In this document: positions 37,101-44,077 of the stretch, piece by piece
Layout: every line of letters begins with the position of its first letter
How positions within the stretch are numbered: position 1 is the stretch's first letter
DNA from: an uncultured Clostridia bacterium
Lineage (GTDB): Bacteria > Bacillota > Clostridia > Christensenellales > UBA1242
Assembly: GCA_944377305.1 (NCBI GenBank)
Contig: CALWEL010000008.1
Coordinates: 1 to 60,533 of the forward strand
Length of the DNA stretch: 60,533 nucleotides
Direction: 5' to 3'
The notes under the pieces: model-generated
Databases searched by the model: none
What the model saw: only the letters and a program-made list of their open reading frames with translations
What the model was told of the DNA's origin: nothing
Program-made: the position numbers and the translations under genes

Positions 37101-37273
37101 TTTATATTAAAACTTGAAGTTAGATTTAATTTCTCAAATAAAAATCGTTCCATAAATAGACTCAACTTATCTGGAACTACTACTTCTATATCTTCTTTTA
37201 TTTGTTTTTTACAAAATTCTACTGCTTTGTACAATCCTGAATACAAAGACTTTGCATTAATAATTCGTATCAT
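34142..37273 (-). CDS. addB: ATP-dependent helicase/nuclease subunit B
   Basis: 1043 residues from ATG 37273 (MIRIINAKSLYSGLYKAV). I reject the frame extension to 37309 because it runs through the promoter. AddB has an inactivated helicase fold and a C-terminal nuclease with a 4Fe-4S cluster. Seen: FVGFDDFTAIEYTIIERL, SASQLENYFKCPFYYFVNN (first cluster Cys), nuclease motif LVGKVDRIDCY... LRVVDYKSGKAE, and the three last Cys in PCDYCPYIHIC (1009, 1012, 1018). There is no ribosome binding site and the promoter suggests a leaderless message. Operon with addA. Confidence 0.93.
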   Translation of the reverse strand: MIRIINAKSLYSGLYKAVEFCKKQIKEDIEVVVPDKLSLFMERFLFEKLNLTSSFNIKVNTLNRFAKKNSFISKDKQITKIGSIILIYKILNEHTEEFEILKNKRYSFSYAEEIFNTIAQLKASKISYDEMFRFNSDDEELKKKILDLAKIYQLYEENKAGLLDSSDLFLLSAMTVANGREKKKILFVGFDDFTAIEYTIIERLAKVCEVNVINYFSKDNNQYLYNRQVYDKLKNMAYINELPFDVVDDTDLNGEYNINTMLIDKNRIERTIDFSSNDKNMKSNSNNEQQNLKEFLSKNLFGIKPNKFILNRETVKIYSGRDIREEIEFVARMIRQKIIRGNKFSDSGVAIFDLQGKEEIVEEIFSKYEINFYIDTKFQLNQSIFYKFLLSLLKFNLEGYNLIYLIDLINSPFYVLEFEEKSALIKKLRKIKFRGIDLTNLQFEDNLNTLKNDLQNFINLLVIDRNSNISDLIDILKRANETLHFDVVLNKIAIEKADVKDKIILTKSKELVMNLLDEISRYYSNVNLETIYDIYSHIASVVSINNLPQTIDAVKVIEANDCTEIFSDLYLINCRFENAPKFKYDCGIILDKEIEQLHFQNKLSPTIAHINKLKRLELYNTCLMFEKNLTITYSHTASDLIKELTTRLQVKIGEKIIDLPVFSNVNFGKYRALSKWDYLEFLSKYNKKDSYFIDFYSNLKEFSEISDENKKIYNDKLTISASQLENYFKCPFYYFVNNILKIKPDIENDIQSLDVGNILHEILFVYYKKNKQVGDVYEFCKTQIFKIVDQDERLKLNANSPILINLIDEAVRVINGLNYIDQNSLFKPMYFEYEFSGESALHLKDIDLVGKVDRIDCYNDNLRVVDYKSGKAEASLKELFYGNKLQLFLYSVAIENSIKKHTIGGFYLPLHNAYTRDVTNTYSLKGFFENDSEIVHAFDARLQPGDKSDIINVNMNKSYLASRTSGYKELSQDEMDDMKKYAIQVSNNAIEEIKSGYIMPSPSDISKPCDYCPYIHICMRTTNGINYRRSKKILPSSFKKDSV

Positions 37274-37280
37274 ATTACAT

Positions 37281-37309
37281 ATTATATCACAATCACTAGC
37301 ATTTTGCAA
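37281..37309 (-). promoter_or_regulatory. Promoter positioned for a leaderless addB mRNA
   Basis: Minus strand TTGCAA (37304-37309), 17 bp, TATAAT (37281-37286), 7 bases, ATG (37273). Confidence 0.65.
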
Positions 37310-37441
37310 TCTAGCATAACCGATATAAATATTCTTAAATTAATTTTATAATTCTCAAAATTTGTTTGTAATTCTTAATATTTCTTATATATTTATTATA
37401 ATAAATAAAAAATTTTTTATTATATGGTGGATAGACACATT

Positions 37442-37470
37442 TTTACATACAAATATAGGTTTAATATAAT
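37442..37470 (+). promoter_or_regulatory. Promoter of the yjzC-like gene
   Basis: TTTACA (37442-37447), 17 bp, TATAAT (37465-37470). Confidence 0.75.
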
Positions 37471-37532
37471 AATATTTCCTAAATTCAGAATAAATAAAGT
37501 TTCACTACACATACTATTTCTGGAGGTGCTAT

Positions 37533-37697
37533 ATGTCTAATAATAAACAATGGAAACCTGGCGAAACTGTTCCAAAAAGTGCCACTTATGTAGCATTTGA
37601 TGCACAGGGTCACAATGGAGGTAGCCTTTACCTTGAAAAAGGTAAAAGATTCCCTGCTACTCAAAATTCAGGAAGTTATTATTGTTTAGGCGAATAA
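37533..37697 (+). CDS. yjzC: YjzC-family small protein (54 residues)
   Basis: ATG 37533 follows a TGGAGG site. The sequence has the YjzC plan: WKPGETVPKSATYVAFDAQG, then GGSLYLEKGKRFPAT and a SYYCLGE end. YjzC-like proteins are about 55-60 residues, of unknown function, common in Bacillota. It has its own promoter and terminator, so it is monocistronic. Confidence 0.85.
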   Translation: MSNNKQWKPGETVPKSATYVAFDAQGHNGGSLYLEKGKRFPATQNSGSYYCLGE

Positions 37698-37728
37698 TAG
37701 CCATCTACCTTGCCAATGCAAGGAAAAG

Positions 37729-37776
37729 CCATTGATTAAGTAACTTATTTAGTTATCAATAATCAATGGTTTTTTA
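37729..37776 (+). terminator. Terminator of the yjzC-like gene
   Basis: Perfect stem CCATTGATTA/TAATCAATGG (37729-37738 with 37760-37769) followed by a T run. Confidence 0.85.
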
Positions 37777-37879
37777 TAATTTTTAAAGGTATTATTTGAA
37801 ATTTTTACACAAGATTTCTATAAACTAATAATTTAAATTTAGTTTAAAATAAAAAAATTTAAATTTATAAACATAAATG

Positions 37880-37908
37880 TTGACAACCTTTAAAATATCT
37901 GATATAAT
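37880..37908 (+). promoter_or_regulatory. Consensus promoter before the structured leader and tRNA-Ser
   Basis: TTGACA (37880-37885), 17 bp, TATAAT (37903-37908). The predicted +1 is 37915, exactly the first base of the 14-bp inverted repeat. Confidence 0.85.
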
Positions 37909-37914
37909 TAACTC

Positions 37915-38004
37915 GTTTAAAGTAATATATTGTTAAAATAAAAAAATCTGTCATCATTCTAAATATCTTGTTAATTATAAAATAATTTTAATATTACTTT
38001 AAAC
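37915..38004 (+). ncRNA. Candidate structured RNA or pre-tRNA leader closed by a 14-bp stem
   Basis: GTTTAAAGTAATAT (37915-37928) is the exact complement of 37991-38004, so the RNA made from the consensus promoter would start in a 14-bp helix enclosing 62 nt. No T-rich terminator follows directly, so it may be a free small RNA released by processing or the 5' leader of tRNA-Ser. A second stem (38038-38045 with 38074-38081) sits between it and the tRNA. No coding frame is visible. I do not recognise a known RNA family. Confidence 0.4.
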
Positions 38005-38085
38005 CCATATAGAATAATTTTAAATTTCAATATAAAATTTATCATCTTAGTCGATAATCTTAATCAAGGCTAAATGATAAAATAT

Positions 38086-38176
38086 GGAGAGTTACTCAAG
38101 AGGTCGAAGAGGCGTCCCTGCTAAGGATGTAGGCGTCGAAAGGCGCGCGAGGGTTCAAATCCCTCACTCTCCGCCA
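38086..38176 (+). tRNA. tRNA-Ser (anticodon GCT)
   Basis: 91 nt with encoded CCA (38174-38176). Acceptor GGAGAGT/ACTCTCC, anticodon loop CTGCTAA, long variable arm (TAGGCGTCGAAAGGCGCGC) as expected of a class II tRNA, T arm GAGGGTTCAAATCCCTC. Transcribed from the promoter at 37880. Confidence 0.95.
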
Positions 38177-38187
38177 ACGATTCTTTT

Positions 38188-38218
38188 AACGTACCAAATG
38201 CCTTTTGGTACGTTTTTA
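38188..38218 (+). terminator. Terminator after tRNA-Ser
   Basis: AACGTACCAAA pairs with TTTTGGTACGTT, followed by TTTTA. Confidence 0.85.
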
Positions 38219-38613
38219 TTAAGAAGATATATTTGTTAAATAAAAAAATTATTGCATTTCAAAAATTTTAATAATTAAAAACGTATCAATGTTCATTCCC
38301 GCTTATTGCAATATCATTGAATGAATAAATTTTTATCTATCTATAATCTAATTGATTGCGAGATTAAGTCTTTAAAAATCAAGAAGTTTAAAATTTTTAA
38401 AAAAGCAAAAAATTGATTATATTTTTTTATTTTATAAAATTTCAAACACAAGCAAAATCATGTTGTATATTTTTTTGCAAATAAATCATTTGAACCAATG
38501 TGGGTTGAATTAATTTATTCATTTTTTAGGTAAAATTATTATAGAATTACTTTGGAAAACCTTCATTAAAAATTGTATGCATTAAATTGAATAAAAGAAA
38601 TAAGTTTGTGTGC
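38219..38613. other. AT-rich intergenic stretch, no gene seen
   Basis: No open frame with a ribosome binding site and no tRNA or clear hairpin of note on either strand. Confidence 0.5.
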
Positions 38614-38652
38614 AAGAAAAAAAGTGCGATTTAACAAAATTATATTCGCACT
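38614..38652 (-). terminator. Terminator of the 38677-39725 gene pair
   Basis: AGTGCGA/TCGCACT (38646-38652 with 38623-38629) and a long T run on the minus strand. Confidence 0.8.
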
Positions 38653-38676
38653 CTTTTATGTCTATTTAATAAAAAT

Positions 38677-39201
38677 TTAGTTGGTTTGTTGAACTATTTC
38701 TTTGCTACTAATATAAACTTCATAACAAAAGGCTCTAGATTGAATGGTGTTTTCATCAGCTTTTTGTCTTACAAGAAAAACTACACTTTTATATTCCCAA
38801 CCATTACTTTCGTATGTCCAAATATAATTTTGATTTAGATTTAGGACATCCGACCAGTATTTTGTATTATAAACACACTCATTTTCATATGTTTCAATTA
38901 AAGAATCATCTATCCTTTCATCGCCTTCATACGAAGTTATATACTTTGAATTGTAAGTCACAACTTTGTATTCTAAATTCAATTCGGCTAACATAGCAGT
39001 ATCTTCAGAAGTTATAGCGTTTAATTCATTTCTATACTTGGAATCATTGTTTTCATCAGTGTTTTCTTCACTATAAAATTTACCAATTCTTATCTTGTAT
39101 GGGTCGTCACTATCTTGATAGAATGCGTATCTTTCTTCTTTAGTATCAGAATATTCCATAGCACCCAAAGTATAAATACCACAAAAATTATAAAATAACA
39201 A
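38677..39201 (-). CDS. Unknown protein, probably N-terminally eroded secreted or membrane protein
   Basis: The open frame (174 residues) begins at TTG 39201, 24 bp after the previous gene's stop, without a clear ribosome binding site. The first in-frame ATG is 15 codons later (MEYSDT). The first ~14 residues are hydrophobic, and an ATG further upstream (about 39229) is out of frame, which suggests a frameshift or a lost signal peptide. The body is acidic and Tyr/Asn-rich (YEGDERIDDSLIETYENECVYN), with two beta-rich blocks (LEYKVVTYNSKYITSYE, WEYKSVVFLVRQKADE). I do not recognise it. Confidence 0.5.
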   Translation of the reverse strand: MLFYNFCGIYTLGAMEYSDTKEERYAFYQDSDDPYKIRIGKFYSEENTDENNDSKYRNELNAITSEDTAMLAELNLEYKVVTYNSKYITSYEGDERIDDSLIETYENECVYNTKYWSDVLNLNQNYIWTYESNGWEYKSVVFLVRQKADENTIQSRAFCYEVYISSKEIVQQTN

Positions 39202-39224
39202 GCAATTTGCTTATCTTTTCATTA

Positions 39225-39725
39225 TCAAACTGTTAAAACTGCAACCGCAATAGCACCGGCGAAAAGCCCGATTGCTAATAGTATTTGAAAAATTCCTACA
39301 AATATGTCAAGTTTTTTATATTTTAAACTTGGAGTTGTCTCAAGTTCTGCTTCCAAATTTTCAATTTTCTTTTGATTTTTTTCACGCAATGCTTTCCTTT
39401 TTTCCGCATTATAAACCACACCCATAATCGCCATTGCAAAAGCAGTGAAGGCATAAACTCCACAATATTCAAGTGCAGCAATAAAAGTTGCAACAAAGAA
39501 AATGCCAATAAAAAGCAATGCAACAACCTTTGCAATTCCACCACCAAGCGAACCACCTGTCATAAATGACGACAAAAACCAATATTCAAGCCCGAGCGCA
39601 GCACCAATAAAAAGCATTGAAAGGATGATTGCAAAAATTCTTGCACCAACACCCCCTCTTTCATATCTTCGCATATCTCTATAATGCCTGCTTGGAACGC
39701 TAAAAAGCCAACCTAAAAATTTCAT
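39225..39725 (-). CDS. Three-TM membrane protein, unknown
   Basis: 166 residues behind an AAGGAG site. Hydrophobic helices at about residues 27-52, 62-100 (probably two passes, Gly/Ala-rich) and 140-166, with a Lys/Glu-rich coiled-coil-like loop between (AEKRKALREKNQKKIENLEAELE). The cytoplasmic start is Arg-rich (RHYRDMRRYERGG). Upstream partner of the 38677 gene. No family recognised. Confidence 0.7.
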   Translation of the reverse strand: MKFLGWLFSVPSRHYRDMRRYERGGVGARIFAIILSMLFIGAALGLEYWFLSSFMTGGSLGGGIAKVVALLFIGIFFVATFIAALEYCGVYAFTAFAMAIMGVVYNAEKRKALREKNQKKIENLEAELETTPSLKYKKLDIFVGIFQILLAIGLFAGAIAVAVLTV

Positions 39726-40157
39726 AATTCTCTACTCCTTTATTTAAGGATAATATAAGTCTAAATTAAAGTCAAATAATATAATATATAAATTTTTTAT
39801 CTTAAAAAATTTTGGCAATTTACATCAAGAAAAAATTAAGTTTACACCCTACTATTCATCAATTTTTTCTCTTTCACTCACTTTCCCACATCTAATACAT
39901 TTAGCATATTACAAAATTAAATATAGGTATTATACATCAATTAATTAAAGATATTGAAATAATTAATTTCGTTAAATTCATTGCTAAATGAGCAGTCTAG
40001 TATTAACAAATATAAATATCGTAAAATATATAAATAATATTAATATGAATAACGATATCTTTCAAATTTAATTTTTATCAAAAAACTTTCTCAATTAAAA
40101 TGCCTTATCGAATAAGTAATTAATTTCATTATATCACAAATTTTCACTTCTGCTAAT
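39726..40157. other. AT-rich intergenic stretch, no gene seen
   Basis: Contains the upstream region of the 39725 gene (a TTGACT box near 39762-39767 but no well-spaced -10) and the 3' end of the sugar operon. No gene or strong hairpin is visible. Confidence 0.45.
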
Positions 40158-41078
40158 TTAGTCTTTATTGATTGTTTCTCGAACAAAATATAATGGTCTA
40201 TGTTTTGACTCTGAATAAATCCTTACAACATAATTGCCCACAATGCCAATGGCTATCAAGCAAATCCCTAGCACCAACATTAATGCAAAGATTATCGTTA
40301 AAACCAACATAACATAATAAGATTTCAAAATAAGACAAGGAATAAGCGTTGCTATTATTGCAATAATTGATAGAAATAATAAAATAAATCCGAAGTTGGA
40401 AATCATTTTTATTGGCAAATCTGTCTGCGAATATAAAATATCTAATGCTGAACTCATACGTTTTTTGAATGAATATCCAGACTTACCTTCAAATCTATCA
40501 CTTCGTTCTATTTCGACAATACCCTGCTTAAATCCCATCCATTTAATATAACTGGTAAAACCTCTGTGTGATTCTCTCATAGACACCAAAGAATCAATAA
40601 CTACTCTTTTGTATATCCCAAAATTACTTAAATTTGGATCATAGTCAACTTTCATAAGCTTTGAATAAAAATTATAAAAAATACGAGAAGTTAATTTTTT
40701 CTTAACTTGTTTTTTATCTTTTGCGAACACCAAATCGAAGTCATTATTTTTTATAGCAGAATAAAGTTTTTCAATGTCTTCTGGGTTGTCTTGCAAATCG
40801 CAATCCATTACCACCACATAATCTCCTGAACTATAATCAAGTCCTGCAACTATTGCCTTTTGTTGTCCAAAATTTCTAGAAAAATCAATTCCAATTATAT
40901 TATGATTTTTGTTGCATACCTTTTTAATTTCTGACCAAGAACCCCGTGGACAGTTATCATTGACTAATATTATTTCATAATCATTTGTCAACTTGTTCAA
41001 AGTTGAATCTAAGCGCTCACAAAGCGGATTAATAGCTTGCGGACAACCATAAACAGGAACAACTACTGAAATTTCCAT
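40158..41078 (-). CDS. GT2 polyprenyl-phosphate glycosyltransferase (ArnC/GtrB/DPM1-like)
   Basis: 306 residues from ATG 41078, which has a GAGGAG site; an in-frame GTG 2 codons upstream is less likely. GT-A domain: VVVPVYG opening, EIILVNDNCP, DFSRNFGQQKAIVAGLDYSSGDYVVVMDCDLQDNPEDI (DXD-type metal site), and HRGFTSYIKWMGF. Two C-terminal helices (about residues 230-290) end in the RIYSESKHRPLYFV motif typical of GtrB and ArnC, which move a sugar from a nucleotide to undecaprenyl phosphate on the inner face of the membrane. Last gene of the minus-strand operon, next to two flippase-like genes. Its likely donor is the dTDP amino sugar made by the divergent operon; inferred. Confidence 0.88.
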   Translation of the reverse strand: MEISVVVPVYGCPQAINPLCERLDSTLNKLTNDYEIILVNDNCPRGSWSEIKKVCNKNHNIIGIDFSRNFGQQKAIVAGLDYSSGDYVVVMDCDLQDNPEDIEKLYSAIKNNDFDLVFAKDKKQVKKKLTSRIFYNFYSKLMKVDYDPNLSNFGIYKRVVIDSLVSMRESHRGFTSYIKWMGFKQGIVEIERSDRFEGKSGYSFKKRMSSALDILYSQTDLPIKMISNFGFILLFLSIIAIIATLIPCLILKSYYVMLVLTIIFALMLVLGICLIAIGIVGNYVVRIYSESKHRPLYFVRETINKD

Positions 41079-41091
41079 AAACACTCCTCGA

Positions 41092-41424
41092 TTAAATGTA
41101 AAATACTATAATTCCTATGATAATTATAACATTACCAAGTATTATATTCCAACTGATTTTTTCTTTTAATATTAAAAAACTAAGTATCATAACAAAAATA
41201 TAGGCAAGTGATTCAATAATTGGTCCACTAGTGTATGCAATCCTTGTATATGCCCAAATTGTGAGCAAAGTAGATAAAAATAATAGAAAATACCCACCGA
41301 TAACATATCGATTTAAATATTCTTTTTTAATAGAGTCATACTTTTTGTTAGCTCCAACTTTAAGTAAAATTTGTGAGAAACTAGCCACAATGACAGATAA
41401 TACCATAATAAAATAATAAATCAT
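41092..41424 (-). CDS. Small EamA/SMR-type transporter subunit (ArnE-like)
   Basis: 110 residues, four membrane helices, one EamA half. Seen: SFSQILLKVGANKKYD (the SxxQxxLKxGA signature of ArnE/SMR proteins) and SLAYIFVMILSFLILKEKISWNIILGNVIIIIGI. ArnE/ArnF pairs are thought to flip undecaprenyl-linked amino-arabinose; size, pairing with the next gene, and the GT2 next door fit this role here. Its start overlaps the previous stop by 4 bases (ATGA), without a strong ribosome binding site, so translation is probably coupled. Confidence 0.75.
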   Translation of the reverse strand: MIYYFIMVLSVIVASFSQILLKVGANKKYDSIKKEYLNRYVIGGYFLLFLSTLLTIWAYTRIAYTSGPIIESLAYIFVMILSFLILKEKISWNIILGNVIIIIGIIVFYI

Positions 41425-41819
41425 TTTTTCTTAATATTAACAATAATTATTCCAACAATAACTATTGCTACTCCTATAATTTTTGTTGCATTGATAGTTT
41501 CATTAAATATAATCAATCCCCAAACCAAAGTCCAAATTAATGCCGAGGCTTTGAATGAATAAGCAATCGCCAAATTCAAACGTTTTATCACTTGTTGCCA
41601 AATAATTGCATAAATTCCAAGTATTAATATTTCTAATCCATAATACAAAAAAAATTTAAACGAGAAAATTGGCTGTGATGCTGCAAATTTAGCACATACA
41701 CCTGACAATGTGGATATAAAGATTGAAATCAATAAAACTAAATATAGAATCCAAGTATGTTTTTTAGTTGTTCTATTTTTTTCAGTGTTTGAATATTCTA
41801 AACTTTCCTTTTCTTCCAT
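41421..41819 (-). CDS. Small EamA/SMR-type transporter subunit (ArnF-like)
   Basis: 132 residues from ATG 41819, which overlaps the previous stop (TGATG) and has AGGAG 9 bases upstream. A charged N-terminal tail of about 22 residues precedes four helices. Seen: SGVCAKFAA in the first helix and ALIWTLVWGLIIFNETINATKIIGVAIVIVGIIIVN in the last two, the EamA second half. Likely forms a heterodimer with the ArnE-like partner to make one ten- or eight-helix flippase unit. The assignment rests on topology and neighbours. Confidence 0.75.
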   Translation of the reverse strand: MEEKESLEYSNTEKNRTTKKHTWILYLVLLISIFISTLSGVCAKFAASQPIFSFKFFLYYGLEILILGIYAIIWQQVIKRLNLAIAYSFKASALIWTLVWGLIIFNETINATKIIGVAIVIVGIIIVNIKKK

Positions 41820-42823
41820 CAATCTTTTCTCCTATTATCAAATAACGAATTAAAGAAACCTTTTTTGAGTACTGATTTATAATCTAACATCATCTTTTTA
41901 AAATCTTTATATTTAGGAGAAAATCCAAAATCTTGAATTGACTTGCTGATATCTAATACATAAGATGGAGAATTATTTTCTTTTTCAGGTCTTAAAACAA
42001 TATTAGATTTTTTCTTTTCACAGAATAGTTCTATTATAGTTTTGATTTGATCATATAAATATAGTTTTTCACCATTTGAAATGTTATAAATTCCTTTAGC
42101 TTTCGGAGAATTGATTGCTTGATAACATGCTTTTGCCACATCTTTTACATATACAATATCTCTATATAGATTTTTATCTCCCCACAACTCTATATCTTCT
42201 CCTTTGCGGGCTTTGTCAATGAAAGTTTGAATGCCAGATTTATACACTTTCCCATCGACATAAATTATTCCGTGCGGACCTACTCCATAAACTGGTGGTA
42301 ATCTAAATATTATACTTTGTAAACCATATTCCGCCATATAATGTAATGCATAATCCACTGCGCACACTTTGCTAATGATATACGCAGAATGATCGCCAGT
42401 ATAGTTCAACATTTTGCTTGCATCTGCTTTAATTGGCACTCCTTCACTTGCGTGCTTTAAAACATCTGAATACGAAGTCGTATATAAAAATGTCTTGACT
42501 TTATTTTTCCTACAATATTCAAGAGCATTCAATGTGCCTAAAATGTTGGTATTCACATATTCTTTTGAATCGTCATAAGGTGTATTCATCTTTACATTGG
42601 CTGGCAATCTACCAGCAAACATTATGACAGCAGAAACGTCTTTTTGAGGTAATTTATCATAATCTTCCTGTTTTGATATATCCAACTGGATAAACTCCAA
42701 GTTTGGATATGAATAGTTAGGTTCGTTGCCAAAATATGTTCCTATAACCTTCTCATTATGAGACAATAATTCTTCAATCAAATAACTACCAATGAATCCA
42801 CTTGCTCCTAAAATAACTATCAT
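41819..42823 (-). CDS. Extended SDR (NAD-dependent epimerase/dehydratase)
   Basis: 334 residues. Rossmann motif GASGFIGS at residues 6-13, and YIISK (YxxxK catalytic pair) about residue 145. Further family blocks are FRLPPVYGVG, RDIVYVKDVAKA and GIYNISNGE. Such enzymes epimerise, reduce or dehydrate nucleotide sugars. The substrate cannot be read off. Given the rfbA/rfbB/wecE set it may act on a dTDP-6-deoxy sugar or on a late product. ATGA overlap with the ATP-grasp gene, GGAGG site. Confidence 0.85.
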   Translation of the reverse strand: MIVILGASGFIGSYLIEELLSHNEKVIGTYFGNEPNYSYPNLEFIQLDISKQEDYDKLPQKDVSAVIMFAGRLPANVKMNTPYDDSKEYVNTNILGTLNALEYCRKNKVKTFLYTTSYSDVLKHASEGVPIKADASKMLNYTGDHSAYIISKVCAVDYALHYMAEYGLQSIIFRLPPVYGVGPHGIIYVDGKVYKSGIQTFIDKARKGEDIELWGDKNLYRDIVYVKDVAKACYQAINSPKAKGIYNISNGEKLYLYDQIKTIIELFCEKKKSNIVLRPEKENNSPSYVLDISKSIQDFGFSPKYKDFKKMMLDYKSVLKKGFFNSLFDNRRKD

Positions 42824-43962
42824 TTGTTTAATACCTCCAAAGCTTCTTCTTTTTTATCAAAATGCATAATAGCATAACCAAAGCGAGTTGAACTATCTAA
42901 TACGTTTTTGAATTCATAATTTTTGAGCTTACTAATGTGTTTGTCAATTATATTTTTCGAATCAATAGATTGAATTAATTTTATATCGTTATAATCAAAA
43001 CAATACTTTACACAAACATAAGGGTAAACTGGACTAAGAGTCTTCTCAACTAAAATATCATTCCCTACAGCACAATCAATGACCATTTTTAGATAATCAT
43101 AGCCAGTGGAGAATCTTACAAGGCTACTACCTATAAAATCTCCACCCATTCTAGAACCGATTTCAATGATATGAACAATTTTATCTTCCCTACTATATTT
43201 AAATTCTGAATGAGATGCGCCAAGCTTGATATCTAGAGCGTCTAGCGCTTTGAATATCGTATCTCTTATTTTCCCAATATCTTCATCAGATAATCCTGCC
43301 GGCTCTAAATGCCCTGTCTCTATAAAATGTGGTGAACCAGTTGTAAATTTTTTAGTGATATTTAAAAGATAATGCACTCCATTTTGAGATATACATTCAG
43401 CAGAATATTCATCTCCTTCTATATATTCTTCAACGATTGCTTTTTTTTCAAACGATATGTCTCGCGCTCGTATAATTGCTCCTTTCAATTCGGAACTATC
43501 TTTTACTTTTGTTATGGCTCTACTTCCAGATCTGTCTGTAGGTTTCACAATAATCGGGAAATTCATATTTTGGATATCTATTTCATCCGTATCTGTAATC
43601 AAAAATTTAGGGCAAAGAATTTTATGATTATATAACTCTTTTCGCATAGCATATTTATTGGTGCTCACCTTTAAACAATGTTCACTGTTATGTGGCAAAT
43701 TTAAACGACTTGCAAGTTTGTGAACAGTAATATTAGCAAGATCACTAGCAATAGTGCATACACCTACAGGATTCAATCCTTTCACTATATTATAAATTTT
43801 ATCAACATCTTTGATATCAATATCATAAAAGCGAGCCATCTTATCCAAACCAACTGCTCCATCCCTCCACGCAAAAACGTGTGTCGAATAACCCAAATCA
43901 TTAGCTCTCTCTATCAACGGCAGTTGTAATTCGCTAGCCCCAATAATTACTAAATTTTTCAT
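42820..43962 (-). CDS. ATP-grasp ligase (carbamoyl-phosphate synthase large-chain-like)
   Basis: 380 residues. A pre-ATP-grasp Rossmann-like start (VIIGASELQLPLIERANDLGYSTHVFAW), then the ATP-grasp fold: FPIIVKPTDRSGSRAITKV (P-loop-like), VEEYIEGDEYSAECISQNG, and the metal-binding IIEIGSRMGGDFIGS. Proteins of this type join a carboxylate to an amine via an acyl-phosphate. In this cluster the amine could be the 4-amino group of the dTDP sugar, which would give an aminoacylated sugar; that is inference. First gene of the minus operon, with a TATACT box upstream, divergent from the wecE-like gene. Confidence 0.83.
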   Translation of the reverse strand: MKNLVIIGASELQLPLIERANDLGYSTHVFAWRDGAVGLDKMARFYDIDIKDVDKIYNIVKGLNPVGVCTIASDLANITVHKLASRLNLPHNSEHCLKVSTNKYAMRKELYNHKILCPKFLITDTDEIDIQNMNFPIIVKPTDRSGSRAITKVKDSSELKGAIIRARDISFEKKAIVEEYIEGDEYSAECISQNGVHYLLNITKKFTTGSPHFIETGHLEPAGLSDEDIGKIRDTIFKALDALDIKLGASHSEFKYSREDKIVHIIEIGSRMGGDFIGSSLVRFSTGYDYLKMVIDCAVGNDILVEKTLSPVYPYVCVKYCFDYNDIKLIQSIDSKNIIDKHISKLKNYEFKNVLDSSTRFGYAIMHFDKKEEALEVLNK

Positions 43963-44032
43963 TTATATATCCTATCTCGTGTTAAGTATACTAAAAATCA
44001 ATATTAAAATCAAATATATTCGCTAAAATAAT

Positions 44033-44060
44033 TTGTTTTACGACAAAATTATGTTATACT
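44033..44060 (+). promoter_or_regulatory. Promoter of the wecE-rfbAB operon
   Basis: TTGTTT (44033-44038), 16 bp, TATACT (44055-44060), then a CGGAG site before ATG 44078. The 115-bp divergent region also drives the minus operon. Confidence 0.6.
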
Positions 44061-44077
44061 TACATCGGAGTTATATT

